Assembly: GCA_020746105.1 (NCBI GenBank)
Contig: CM036621.1
Location: 50,440,264 to 50,504,263 of the forward strand
Reading direction: 5' to 3'
DNA from: Trogon surrucura
Lineage: Eukaryota; Chordata; Aves; Trogoniformes; Trogonidae
DNA length: 64,000 bases
The notes beneath the pieces are model-generated. The model ran no database searches. It saw only the letters and a list, made by a program, of their open reading frames with translations, and was not told the DNA's origin. How positions within the stretch are numbered: position 1 is the stretch's first letter; each line of letters begins with the position of its first letter. A program made the translations under genes and the position numbers. This document shows, piece by piece, positions 25,401 through 35,313 of the stretch.

Positions 25401-26984
25401 AGGCTCCCTTGATTGTTGGATGCCTGCCCTTGAGATCAGGGAGGCGAGATGAGTTCCTTTTGGAGCTGTGGCACGGAAAGGTTAGTAGAGCAGGACTCTG
25501 AACTAGCAGAAGATCTGGTCAGAGGTGAAGTAGGATGATTGAAGGATCAGTCTACCATCTTATCTGCAGGCAGCCTCCACTAGTGGTTCTCTGTAGAGTT
25601 TGTAAGTGAATCTGCAGCCAGTGGGAATGTCCTGGAGGCACTAGGGAACTCTGCTGGAAGCCATTCATGTTGTAGGGCTGACAGATAAACATAATGCCCC
25701 TTAGGAGCAGAAATACTTCGATTGCAGCAGAAGCTCTTGAGAAGTTACGAGGAGAAATGAATGTGAAACCATCATGGTGAGCCAGGAGGGGTGGGTTGGT
25801 CGCACGTTGTTGCTGTGCCTTTGCAGAGGCTTCTCAGTGTGACAGGTGAAGGAATTGTTGCAGCTATGGGGCACAAGTAGCATTTCAAAAGGGCAGAAGA
25901 CACAGAAGATGAAGGGTGTGCCATGAAAGACTTGCAAGCAATCTCTGATACAGCTGCTTTGGGTTCTTGCCGCAGATATGCCTCATAGGATGCTCACCAC
26001 TAAAGATGATCAGACAGCAGAAATGAATTCCAGTACTGGGGTATCCATCAGAGCCTTCAGGCTTTCTGGAGCCCACTGGGACACCAGGGAGACTTTCTTT
26101 GTCCGGTTGGTTCACCCACTGTGCTGCCCATCATTTCCCCTTCTGCACCTTCTGCTGGCTTTCTGCCACAGGATAAGAACGGGGCAGAAGAGAGATGATT
26201 TATTTCAGGTACAGCAGGTTTTAGTAACTTTTTGAATAATTAGATACCCCCAGCTGTGCTTCCTTGCTGAAATCCATACTGAGAAGTGTGGGGCTTGCAG
26301 CAACTGAAGGGTAAGCACGGCCAAGTAATGGTGTGTTCTCAGAGGACTCACTGAAGAGGCACATCGCGGCGCTCTGCAGAACTGCCTCACCTCTTCCAGA
26401 ACACACGGTTGCTGCTAAACAGCATGTGGGTATCCGCGTCACACACTGCTGTGCTACTTGAATGTTAAGTCATGGCTCCTGTGACTGAAATGACTGCTCA
26501 TTTCTAACTGTTGGCATATTGCTGCTCTTACCAAACTCAAGAGTGTGCCTTCTGGGCTGAGCTAGCGATGTGTCATGCTCTCCATGGACACTAATTTGAA
26601 ACTCATCAGTGATTCATTACAGTGACTTAAATGAATACAATTTTCTTTTTGCAAACAAAAATCAAAAGATCGAAGGGCAACAGTTCTTTCATGCTGAAAG
26701 CTGTAATAGTTCTTAGTCCAGATGTCCCCTTTGCATGAAATGGGGTACAGCGATGGTGACATAGGGTCTGCATTTTAAATACTATAGCACTTGTTTACAC
26801 ACGCAGGTGACATGCTTTTAAATGCATGTTATCTTCCAGATGCATGTTTTGCGTCACCAAATGCTTACCAGTCGATAAAAGTTCAAAATAAAGTATGCTT
26901 TTATGAGAATTGATAGAAAGGATCGCTTATGGAGTGTTTTGAGTACTGTGGTAGTAAATAAACAATACTGGTAGAAGGATAAAG

Positions 26985-27059
26985 TAATATGATTGGAAGG
27001 GATATTGAGAGATCATCTGATCCAGTCTTCTTCCAGAGCAGGACTAACTTCAGACATGG
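26985..27059 (-). mobile_element. CR1 LINE, part 1 (split by the LTR)
   Basis: The short segment 'tgattggaagggatattgag' followed by 'agatcatctgatccagtctt' is the 3'-proximal part of a CR1 in reverse orientation. It stops abruptly at the LTR boundary and the same CR1 resumes at about 28246 in the same orientation. The CR1 was therefore there first and the LTR element landed in it. Confidence 0.8.
27055..27059. repeat. Target-site duplication CATGG, left copy
   Basis: The five bases CATGG immediately precede the TG start of the solo LTR and are repeated directly after its CA end at 28241-28245. The duplication could be read as six bases (ACATGG) if the LTR ended one base earlier. Confidence 0.8.
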
Positions 27060-28240
27060 TGTTTTGGTTTGGCCTGGCCAGATTTCAGCGGCGGGGGAGG
27101 GAGCTGCAGGGTGGCTTCTGTAAGAAGCTGCTAGAAGCTCCCCAAGATTGATAGAGCCAATGCCAGCCGGCTACAAAGAGGGACCTGCCGCTGGCCAAGG
27201 CTGAGCCTATCAGTAAGGTGATAGCAGAGGAACGCCTCTGTGAAAAACATATTTAAGAATGGGAAAAAGAACTGCGCCATAACAGCTGGCACAGAGATGG
27301 AGGAGTGAGAGTCTGTGCAGACACCAAGGTCAGTGAAGAAGGAGGGGGGGGAGGATGAGCTCCAGGCGCCGGAGCAGAAGGAATCCCCCGGGTCTGTGGT
27401 GAAGACCATGGTGAAGCGGGTTGTCCCCCTGCAGCCCATGGGCGAGGTGCAGATGTCCACCGTGAGGATCACCGCATAGATGTCCACCGAGGACTCCACG
27501 CCGTGTGGGTGGATGCCTGAAAGGGGACTGTGGCCCGTGGGAAGCCCACATCAGAGCAAGTTGCTGCCGGAACCTGTAGCCCGTGGAAGAGGGAATGCCC
27601 ACGCTGGAGCAGGTTGGCCGGTGGGACTTTTGGGACATTGTGGGTGGCTCACGCTGGAGCAGTTGCCCCCGAAGGACTGCACCTCAGACTCACGAGGGGT
27701 GGGCTGCCCCTCGTGAGGTGTCTCACGTTGGGCAGTTTGTGATGAATTGCCCTTCGTGGGACGACTCACGCGGAGAAGAGAGCGTGAAGCTTGTCTCCCG
27801 TGAGAGGGACCCCACAGTGGCCCTGGGGAAGAGTGAAGAGTCCTCCCCCGGAGTGAAGAAGCGGTGGAACCAACATCGGATGAACTGACCGCAGCCCCCA
27901 TTCCCTGTCCCCCTGCGCCGCTCGGGGGGAGGAGGTGGAGAAGCCGGGATTGATGTTAAGCCCGGGAAGAAGGGAGGGATGGGGGAAGGTGTTCTGTTTA
28001 AGATTTGTTTGCTCTTTCTTACTTCTCACTACTCCTCTCTGATTAGTTCTTTTAATAAATGTACCTAATTTCCCCAAAACTGAGTCTGTTTTGCCCGGGA
28101 CGGTAAATGAGGGTGATCTCCCTGTCCTTATCTCAAACCCTGAACCCTTGGAAATATTCTCCCCCCTGTTCAGCAGTGAAGGGGGAGTGAGTGAGCGGCT
28201 GTGTGGGTACCTGGCGGCCGGCCAGGGTCAACCCACGACA
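27060..28240 (+). mobile_element. Solo LTR of an avian endogenous retrovirus
   Basis: This is a single long terminal repeat of about 1,181 bp. It begins TGTTTTGGTTTGG and ends CCCACGACA, which gives the usual TG...CA ends, and it is flanked by CATGG duplications. It holds a TATA-like 'catatttaag' near 27249 and an AATAAA polyadenylation signal at 28054-28059, so the LTR reads on the plus strand. It is GC-rich through 27350-27970, unlike its surroundings. No internal retroviral region and no second LTR are present, which fits loss of the body by LTR-LTR recombination. The 5-bp duplication points to an ERVL-like family, though ERV1 or ERVK are not excluded. It is a fossil that is younger than the CR1 it interrupts. 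Open frames inside it are not genes. Confidence 0.88.
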
Positions 28241-28245
28241 CATGG
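28241..28245. repeat. Target-site duplication CATGG, right copy
   Basis: This is the right-hand copy of the five-base duplication flanking the solo LTR. It matches the left copy exactly. Confidence 0.8.
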
Positions 28246-28750
28246 ATCAGATCCTCCATTGTTTATGAAAATCTCTAGAGATGGAGGAGGCACCATTTCT
28301 CTGATCAGTCTGCTCCTGTGCTTAGCCACTCTTCTTGCAAAGAGTATTTTTCTGATGTCTAGTGAGTGTTTCTCACATTGCAGCTTGTTGCCTCTTGTTC
28401 TTAAGCTGTGCACTTCTGAGAACAGTCTGGCTCTGTGTTCCCCCATAGCTCACCTGTAGGCAAAGGCGGTCCACAGTCAGATGTCACCTCTCCTCAGTCA
28501 GCTCTTCTTCAGGGTAGACAAACCGAGGTCCTCTCCTCAGGTGACAAGCCATCCAGGCTCTAACCACCACAGTGATCCTTCTCTGGATTCCTGTAGTTTG
28601 GCAATAACTGTTGCCCAAAATAGACACAGTGCTTCATGTCCAGCTTGACAGGTGCCCAGCAGATGGGTGTCATCACCATCCATCCCTGTGTGAGCGCACT
28701 GCTGGCTCACGTCCATCTTACTACCCACAAGGAGTGCCAGGCCCTTTTGT
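28246..28750 (-). mobile_element. CR1 LINE, part 2 (split by the LTR)
   Basis: This is the continuation of the CR1 interrupted at 27059. It is reverse-oriented and strongly diverged. Recognisable blocks include 'ctagagatggaggaggcacc' near 28274, 'ttgttgcctcttgttcttaa' near 28384 and 'tcctcaggtgacaagccatc' near 28533. 'cagtgcttcatgtccagctt' lies near 28628 and 'catcttactacccacaagga' near 28713. The order matches the reverse complement of the CR1 3' UTR and the end of ORF2. The copy fades out at about 28750 (5' truncation). Confidence 0.75.
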
Positions 28751-31700
28751 GCCCCTCTCCTTGATTTGGAGAAACCCCCAGGAAGCCACATGAATTGTTA
28801 TGTTTTTACATCTGTTAATCTACTTGTCACTCCCCAAAATTCTGTTAAGAAGACAGATTCTGTGCTTTACAAGAGGATCAGAATCTGACTGGCCAAAGTA
28901 GTGAGGCAATTAGCATCTCCTTCTGAAAATTAATATCCCTGTAACAGAGCCAACATATTACATGAAAGCTCCTCACCTGCAAAGTCAGGTGGGTCAAAGA
29001 GCTTTCAGAGGCTAGCGAAGGGAAAAGAAGCAAACAAATGAAGTGGGGAACATTGAAAGCAGCTGCTGCTGCTTCTGCAGTTAGCATCTGCAAAGCAAGT
29101 GCCAGAGCTAAGGCTGGTCGTACAGCTTGATGTCTACCCTGTTGTTAATTAACATCACAGATATGCGATACTAATGGCAGGTGTACGGTAAATGAAAATA
29201 GTGTTGGCTGGAATTGGTGCGTCTTTTTATTCTCCGTTGTCAAAGCAGAGTAATTATTACAGGAGCAGGAAGCCTTCTCCTGGATGAAGGGGAAAGAGAT
29301 GATTTAAATGTAAACCTGAGCTAAACATTTTGGGGAATCAAGATCCACACAGGCAGAAGCTGCTGCTGTGATCACTGCAGGATGGGTTATACCGAGCAGC
29401 CACTAGCACAAGTGAACCTGGCTGGGCTGTGAAGAGAGACCATTTCCCTTAGCGCAAGCCAAGTGTGTTGAGTAAAAAAAACCAACCAAACTTAAGAACA
29501 GGACCGTTTCTTGTGAAAAGGAGCACGTCTTAAATCAAGTTTATATCCAACTGTTTTCTCCCCTTTTGGATGGGTGAGGGGTTTTTGTGTTACTTGATTC
29601 AGCTGTTTCTACTCCCTTGCATAGTGTTTTGTCTGACTTTCTCCATGTGGAGCCATGTGGCCGCGTTTTATGTGCCCTCTGGTCTCAGTAACTGCTCAGG
29701 CTGCAAAGTGAGATGAGACCCAGTAGCCTGACACCCACTCGCCCTTCCCCAAAAGTAAGGTGGTTGTGGAACCTGTGCGATAACTCTGGCGTGTTTACTG
29801 CAATGGGCTGGAATAATTTGCAGTGCTGTTTCCTTTTACAGAGCAACTAGCTAAATGATTTTGGTGTCTTCATATTAATAAGGTCATGAGAAGGAACAAA
29901 TCAGGGCATGCACAGACAGAGGAATAATCTGACCAGATACAAATGTGTTCTTTCATTTGGTTTAATATGGCTGAACCTGCTCATGAAACAAATACTCCCT
30001 TTGGGGAGATCACTAAACAAAGAGTTGTACAGAGCCTGTTGTCCTTTAATGAAGTAGCTAAATGACTCGCAAGGACCCTGAGAGCCCACTGTCACACACA
30101 TTTGCGGTGGAATGGTGAAAAGGGTACCCCATCAAACTCAGCGAAAGGCAATCAGATGACTCCATTTTTATTTAAGCAGCAAAATAGGTAGCTGGATTTG
30201 GAAGATTTATTCTCAGGTGCTCCTGTGTTCTTAGTTATTGAGCAGTTGGAAGTACAGACCCACAGGCTGCACGTAGCACTGATTGCTTTCGATAGAAATG
30301 AAGAATATTTTGCTGTTACCATCAAGCCTTGAAACTGACTTTCAGCTAATGACCCAAATAATCTTTACTTGAAATTGTATAATTGAGATCGAAGGCTGTC
30401 TGCGGCTTCTAGCTGGTACACGGATTCCACATCCATGAGCTTTTGAGTATGGTCATTGAGCTGAAATGGAGAAGGTTAAAACTCTCATTTTCATTACCGA
30501 GCTCCCCCCATCTCCCAATACAAATGTGACATTTCAATTTTACACAGTCCAGCTCTTCTTAAATCATCTGTATAAAAACTTCAGATCTTGATTGATGATG
30601 GATGAGCTATTGTCTCCTAAAGCACCCCGTTCCCATTACCCTTTAAGACATAGCTTATTAATGATGGACCTGAAGTGCTTTCCCAGTGGGTCATCAGCAA
30701 TCAGCTGTGCTAAGAGATCAAAAGACTTGGTTTGGCATGAAATTTCCAGGCCAAAACCATTTTTGGATAATGCATTCAGCATCTTGGGTGAAGTATGACG
30801 GTGTTTTGAAAGTGATACCATCTCTGACGACAGATGCCCATCACCTGGGTGATGATGGCAAAGGCACAGCACCGTCAGCATGCAGAGGTGCTTCAGCACT
30901 AATGGAGGCTGACCTTGGAAATTAAAATATCATCAGCATGCCTTAGGTAATGTGTACATGCAGGGTATACCTCCGTATGGTATAGAGTGAAAGACAGCTG
31001 TTTCTTTAGCAGACAAGCTAGCTTGGAAGGTATAAGGTATCTTCTGTTTTGCTTTTCAAGTTGTTATAGTGGACATGCCCAGTAGTTTTTCCTAATTAAC
31101 ACCTTCCTCTTTCTCTGCCACCTTTGGAGCTAGTTCTTTTCCCTCTCACTGTGCCTTCTTCCTTCTATCCCTTTGCTATGCCAGCTGGTTTCATAGCACC
31201 AGAGAAGAGCTTTTAATTTGCAACCTTGAAGAGCAGTTGCAATTTTATAACCAGTTTTATAACAATTTTATAACTATATTCTGTTGCTATATAGGTGCCT
31301 ACATCTTCCACTGTGTATCAACACACTTGAATTATTTGCACTTCAGGTTGTGTTGCAGAATGTGAACATGTTTTGCCAATTTAATCCACGTTAGAAATTG
31401 GATAACAGACTGTGAGGGATTACACTCTACACAAGAAGTCAGTTGAAGAAAATGCCCTTTTAACAGCTGGATGAAGAAGATTTCTTTCTGTCTCTGGTCT
31501 AAACAGACAGCACACTTGCAGAGCTGGTGTCCCTTTGCCTTATTTACAGTGATCTTCAGCTTCTGGTGGCTGGTAACACTTTTTCATTGACTCCAGTCAA
31601 ACTTGCTCAGTTAGGATAGATGTTATGAATTTAGCCCTTTTTAAAATTTAGCAGTCTAAGTAAAAACTGTATCCGACGTACCCGTCTGTGTTCCCTGTTA

Positions 31701-34046
31701 CACTCTACGGAGAGTGTAAGATACTCACGTTTCATGGTTGCACGAGGCTTGGATGTTTCCATTTCTCCTATTGATATTGTAAGTTTTGTATGCTAGGTTA
31801 CCAAAGTTATGTGGAAATAGTTCTGCTTCATCACTGGGCTAATGGAAGCAAGAAAACAGTGAATATAATGCACAATACGTTTCTGATTTAGCTTCCTGAA
31901 TAAATAACCATTTAATATAATTTTAGTAATATGTACATGTAAGTTCTCCACAATCATTCGTTGTGAATAAGCAAAATAATGACAGAAGTCAGTGGCGAAT
32001 GCACTTACTGATTTATTTTCATTTAACTTTGGTTACAGAATTATACTGCTTTTAAGCTAGTAAAATAGTTCCAGTAAGAAAGATGCTGAGATTTTTCATT
32101 CACTTCATAATCAGGTGGCAAAAGACCTTGGAGCTACTCCTTCACTCAGAGCACCGGCTACAGCCCTGCTGCCAAAACAGGAGATCGTGGTACTCTTAGA
32201 AGTGTCCAACACCTTTGGTAACTGTTTCCTAATGAAAGCTAGTGAGATTCATGCTTTTGTACAATTCCCTTTTGCAACCATGTCCCTGAGCAGTGTGGAA
32301 GCCCAAGGGTAGCGGCTCCTGTTGGTGTTCCAGGCAACAGTTGATGGAGCCGAGCGCTCTGCCTCCTGTCCCAGGCAGTGGTGCTGTAGTTGGACTAACA
32401 GTTTTCCAGTGTCACGGTAAACTGTTTTAGAAGACAAAAATACCCTCCCCATAATGGTATTTAAATGTTCCACTGTGAGTAGTCCTTTTTAGCGCTGCTT
32501 TGGTGGGAGCTGGCTTCTTTCTTTTCACTAGAAATGATGCCATTCACTAGGGGACTTTTGTGCTCCAGCCTCTGAAAGAGTTCAGCAAAGAGGCACTTCA
32601 GGTGTCGCACGCAGGAGAAGAAACCTCTTTTTGCCTGCCTTCGTTTGCTAGCTCCTCTGCGTAGGCAGAGATGCCTGCCTTTCTCCTCCTGTTTATTGTT
32701 TAACTTTATCTCTCAATTTCAGTGCTGTAAATTAAAATGAGATGATGACTTTATGATGATGAGTTCATTATACAGTAACGCTATTGTATATTGATTACAT
32801 TTGTGCTTCATTTGCTCAACGTGTAACAGGGTTTATTAGGTCTTTGTAGGCATTGTTCTTGCTAAGAGAGGGCAGAGAAGTGCAAAATGCATTTGAGTTT
32901 TAACTCAGTGAAGCCAGTGCTTCGGTGTTGATTTACACATGCTGAGGACTCAGCGTGAAGGGAAGTAGGGTAGCAGGTTGGAATGGCAAGGTGGAAAGGG
33001 AATTAATCTGGGTTCCACAGAGCAGGAAGAGTCAAGCACAAGTACTTAAAAGATTGTACTAAACTTTGAACTCCGGGTTATTTAATACCTGTGAGAGCCC
33101 ATCTTCGATATTATTACTGAGGTTTATTAGCACCTCACCGCATGAATAGACCTGTGAACTTTAATCCTGTCATTGGTGAAAACTGGTACACACAGACAGA
33201 GGTACCGCATTACCGTTTGGGGGAAGGGCAGTAGGAACAGTGCTTTTTATTCAGTGATGAGGGAAGTCAGAGCATTTTTCATGTTTGCTTTTGGTAAATC
33301 GCAGGGAAAGCTGTCAGCTTTCCTTGCGGTACAGAGGAGACGCTTTCTGGTTACTTTTATGCTGAAAAAAGTCTTTAATCACAAATTGAAACTATCAGAA
33401 TTACTTTTAGAGTGAGATGCTGCCTGCTATACAAGAATGCATCAAAGTTCTTAGCAGAAGAGAAAATTTGATAGGTATTGTCATGAGTGAATGTTCTAAA
33501 AACCAGAAAATCGTGCCAGTGGCAGGTGTTCAGAGGTACTGATAGTGACACGACTTGGAATTGTGTGCAAGTGTTTAAGAAGCTATGAATGCAGATGTTA
33601 CAATATTTCATGGCTCCTTAGATGTTACTTTTAATCAAAATCTGGGCCTTAATGGATTAGATTATCCTGTATAGCTGGGACAACACAGAGAAATTGTCAC
33701 TAGTCATGTTTTCAAGTTTTTTTCTAGGTCCTACTTTTTCCCCGGAGCAGAATTACTAACAGATGCTGTATGGGTTTTTTCAGGGATCATAAGAATATCA
33801 TACAGACAGATCATTGCTATATCTCTAATCTGGACTATTTTCTGTGTAAGATTATTATTATTGTTTTCATTTTTAAGCCCCTTTTCAATGAAAAGCCAAG
33901 CTTTTAAACCAGAGGTTTCTAAGAAATAATAATACTCTGAACTGATTAATATGGTGGAAGTATGTATTTACAGATGATCCTTTATTTAATATATTCTTTT
34001 TTGGGGAGCTATCTTCTCTACATTCTGTGGCCTGTAAACCCTGAAA

Positions 34047-34062
34047 TTTTTTTTTTTTTTTT
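34047..34062. repeat. T16 homopolymer run
   Basis: This is an uninterrupted run of 16 thymines in AT-rich intron sequence. No retrotransposon body is recognisable on either side. Confidence 0.9.
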
Positions 34063-35142
34063 AAATGCAGTAATTCCTTTCTTGTTTGTCAGCGTTAACA
34101 TTTCCACTACAGTTTTTAAAGGTTTTCTTGAGAGATGAGGACTATCAGATGACCTTAATCATTGCTACCATAGTCAAGATTTACTCTTAATGCCTCTGTG
34201 AGCAGTGTGACACTCCTGGCTGTATGGCAGCACTTAACGTCATTCTAAGGTGCCATTAGTAACTAACCTTCAACATTTCTTTGCCGAGGCTTGAATCTCT
34301 GACATTAAGTGATGCAGGAGGTTTTAGCTGCACAGCTCCTGTTAACTTTAATGAAAGTCACATGGGTTGTTCTCTGCTTTGGAAGTAGCAGATCCAGGTT
34401 AAGTAGAGAAATTGTGCATTTGAGCAAGAGTTTAAAGAGTGAAAAAAACAAGTTACTGCTCCAGAGGAAGCCCTGGTGCTACAGCCAACAACTCTGAGAT
34501 CATTTTCCTGTTGAGCTTTGACAAATCAAGTCTTTAGAGACAGAGCAACAAGCCTTTTTATTAAAAAAGCAAACTGTTAGAAACATGAAAAATAATTTAA
34601 AAAAAATACAAACTTCCGTTTGCACAGAAACTTCTCCCTTCAACACCAAGTTTCCAGCAAGTCTGATCAGAAAACATGCATCTCCAGACATCACGATGTC
34701 TGGACCCTTCTAATATACTCTGGGCTCAGAAAATTCCTACCCCGGCAGAGCATACTAGTTTATTGTATGTTTCAAGTATTCATATGTATTAATGAAATAC
34801 AGCATAGTGTGGTTGATTTCTTGTGATTTTTAAAGCCAGTTAAATTCTGAGGGTTATTTCATGCACAAATAACAGTACCATTCCCATTCCATACCTGATT
34901 ACACTGGAAGAACAGGTAAAGCCAGTAGCTCATCGAGCAGCTGTGTGGCTGTCTTCATCAGGTGCCTTCTGCATATCGATAAATGATTCCTGTTCACAAA
35001 TACTGTAAGCTACTTGCCCTCCAGTTTTCATAGTATTAAGTGAGATTACAGTGAGAATGTTTTGCATTTAAATTTCATACCCTCTCTCCTGAGTACACAG
35101 AGCAGCAATAGATTTAACCAACTGTATGTCTAAAGTCTTACG

Positions 35143-35169
35143 AGTGTGTTCTCTTGTTCTTTTATGCAG
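35143..35169 (+). other. ERBB4: Splice acceptor before ERBB4 exon 4
   Basis: A pyrimidine-rich stretch (gtgtgttctcttgttctttt) is followed by ATGCAG, with the AG at 35168-35169. The exon frame opens directly after it. The polypyrimidine tract and spacing are typical of a strong vertebrate acceptor. Confidence 0.92.
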
Positions 35170-35304
35170 AAATCCTGAATGGAGGGGTGTATGTTGGCCA
35201 GAACAAATTTCTTTGCTTCGCAGACACCATTCACTGGCAGGATATCGTGCGTAACCCCTGGGCCTCCAACTTCACTTTGGTTCCAACAAATGGCAGCTCC
35301 GGAT
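35170..35304 (+). CDS. ERBB4: ERBB4 coding exon 4 (end of extracellular domain I)
   Basis: This 135-bp internal coding exon belongs to the ERBB4 receptor tyrosine kinase, a neuregulin receptor of the plasma membrane. The first two bases complete a Glu codon begun in exon 3. The frame then reads [30 protein letters not shown] and ends in the first base of a Cys codon, so both ends are phase 1. The length equals that of human exon 4. About 40 of 45 residues match human ERBB4 as I remember it. The differences are D to G after VYV, Y to F after the Cys, P to A after NPW, L to F in the N-x-T sequon and S to P before TNGSS. EGFR is clearly different here, with few of these residues. Two N-glycosylation sequons are kept (N-F-T and N-G-S). 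The Cys in FLC should pair with the Cys at the exon 4/5 junction, as in other ERBB ectodomains. The exon is followed by the donor GTAAGT. Confidence 0.97.
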
Positions 35305-35313
35305 GTAAGTACT
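35305..35313 (+). other. ERBB4: Splice donor after ERBB4 exon 4
   Basis: GTAAGTACT follows the last exon base. It matches the vertebrate donor consensus well, with all six intronic bases GTAAGT present. Confidence 0.93.

Larger units (their letters stand above)
1..35169 (+). other. ERBB4: ERBB4 intron 3, 3' part
   Basis: This is non-coding sequence upstream of the first recognisable ERBB4 exon, and I infer that it is the downstream part of intron 3. It ends in a pyrimidine-rich tract and the AG acceptor at 35168-35169. Repeats inside it are listed separately. The remaining stretches are 1-1141, 1516-1933, 2766-7114, 8405-13424, 13611-21202, 22485-26984 and 28751-35169. In these I see only unique-looking, mostly AT-rich DNA with short homopolymer runs and no recognisable exon, RNA gene or repeat. 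Very old repeats or conserved regulatory elements could be hidden there, but they cannot be told apart by eye. Exon 3 was looked for and not seen, so it should lie before position 1. Confidence 0.8.

Noticed and set aside
27350-27970. CpG island or gene promoter
   Set aside because: The GC-rich block lies fully within the LTR with its flanking duplication, so it belongs to the element and not to a host promoter.
27131-28077. Several overlapping open frames at 27-28 kb on both strands
   Set aside because: They lie inside the GC-rich solo LTR, where chance frames are long. None resembles a retroviral or host protein.
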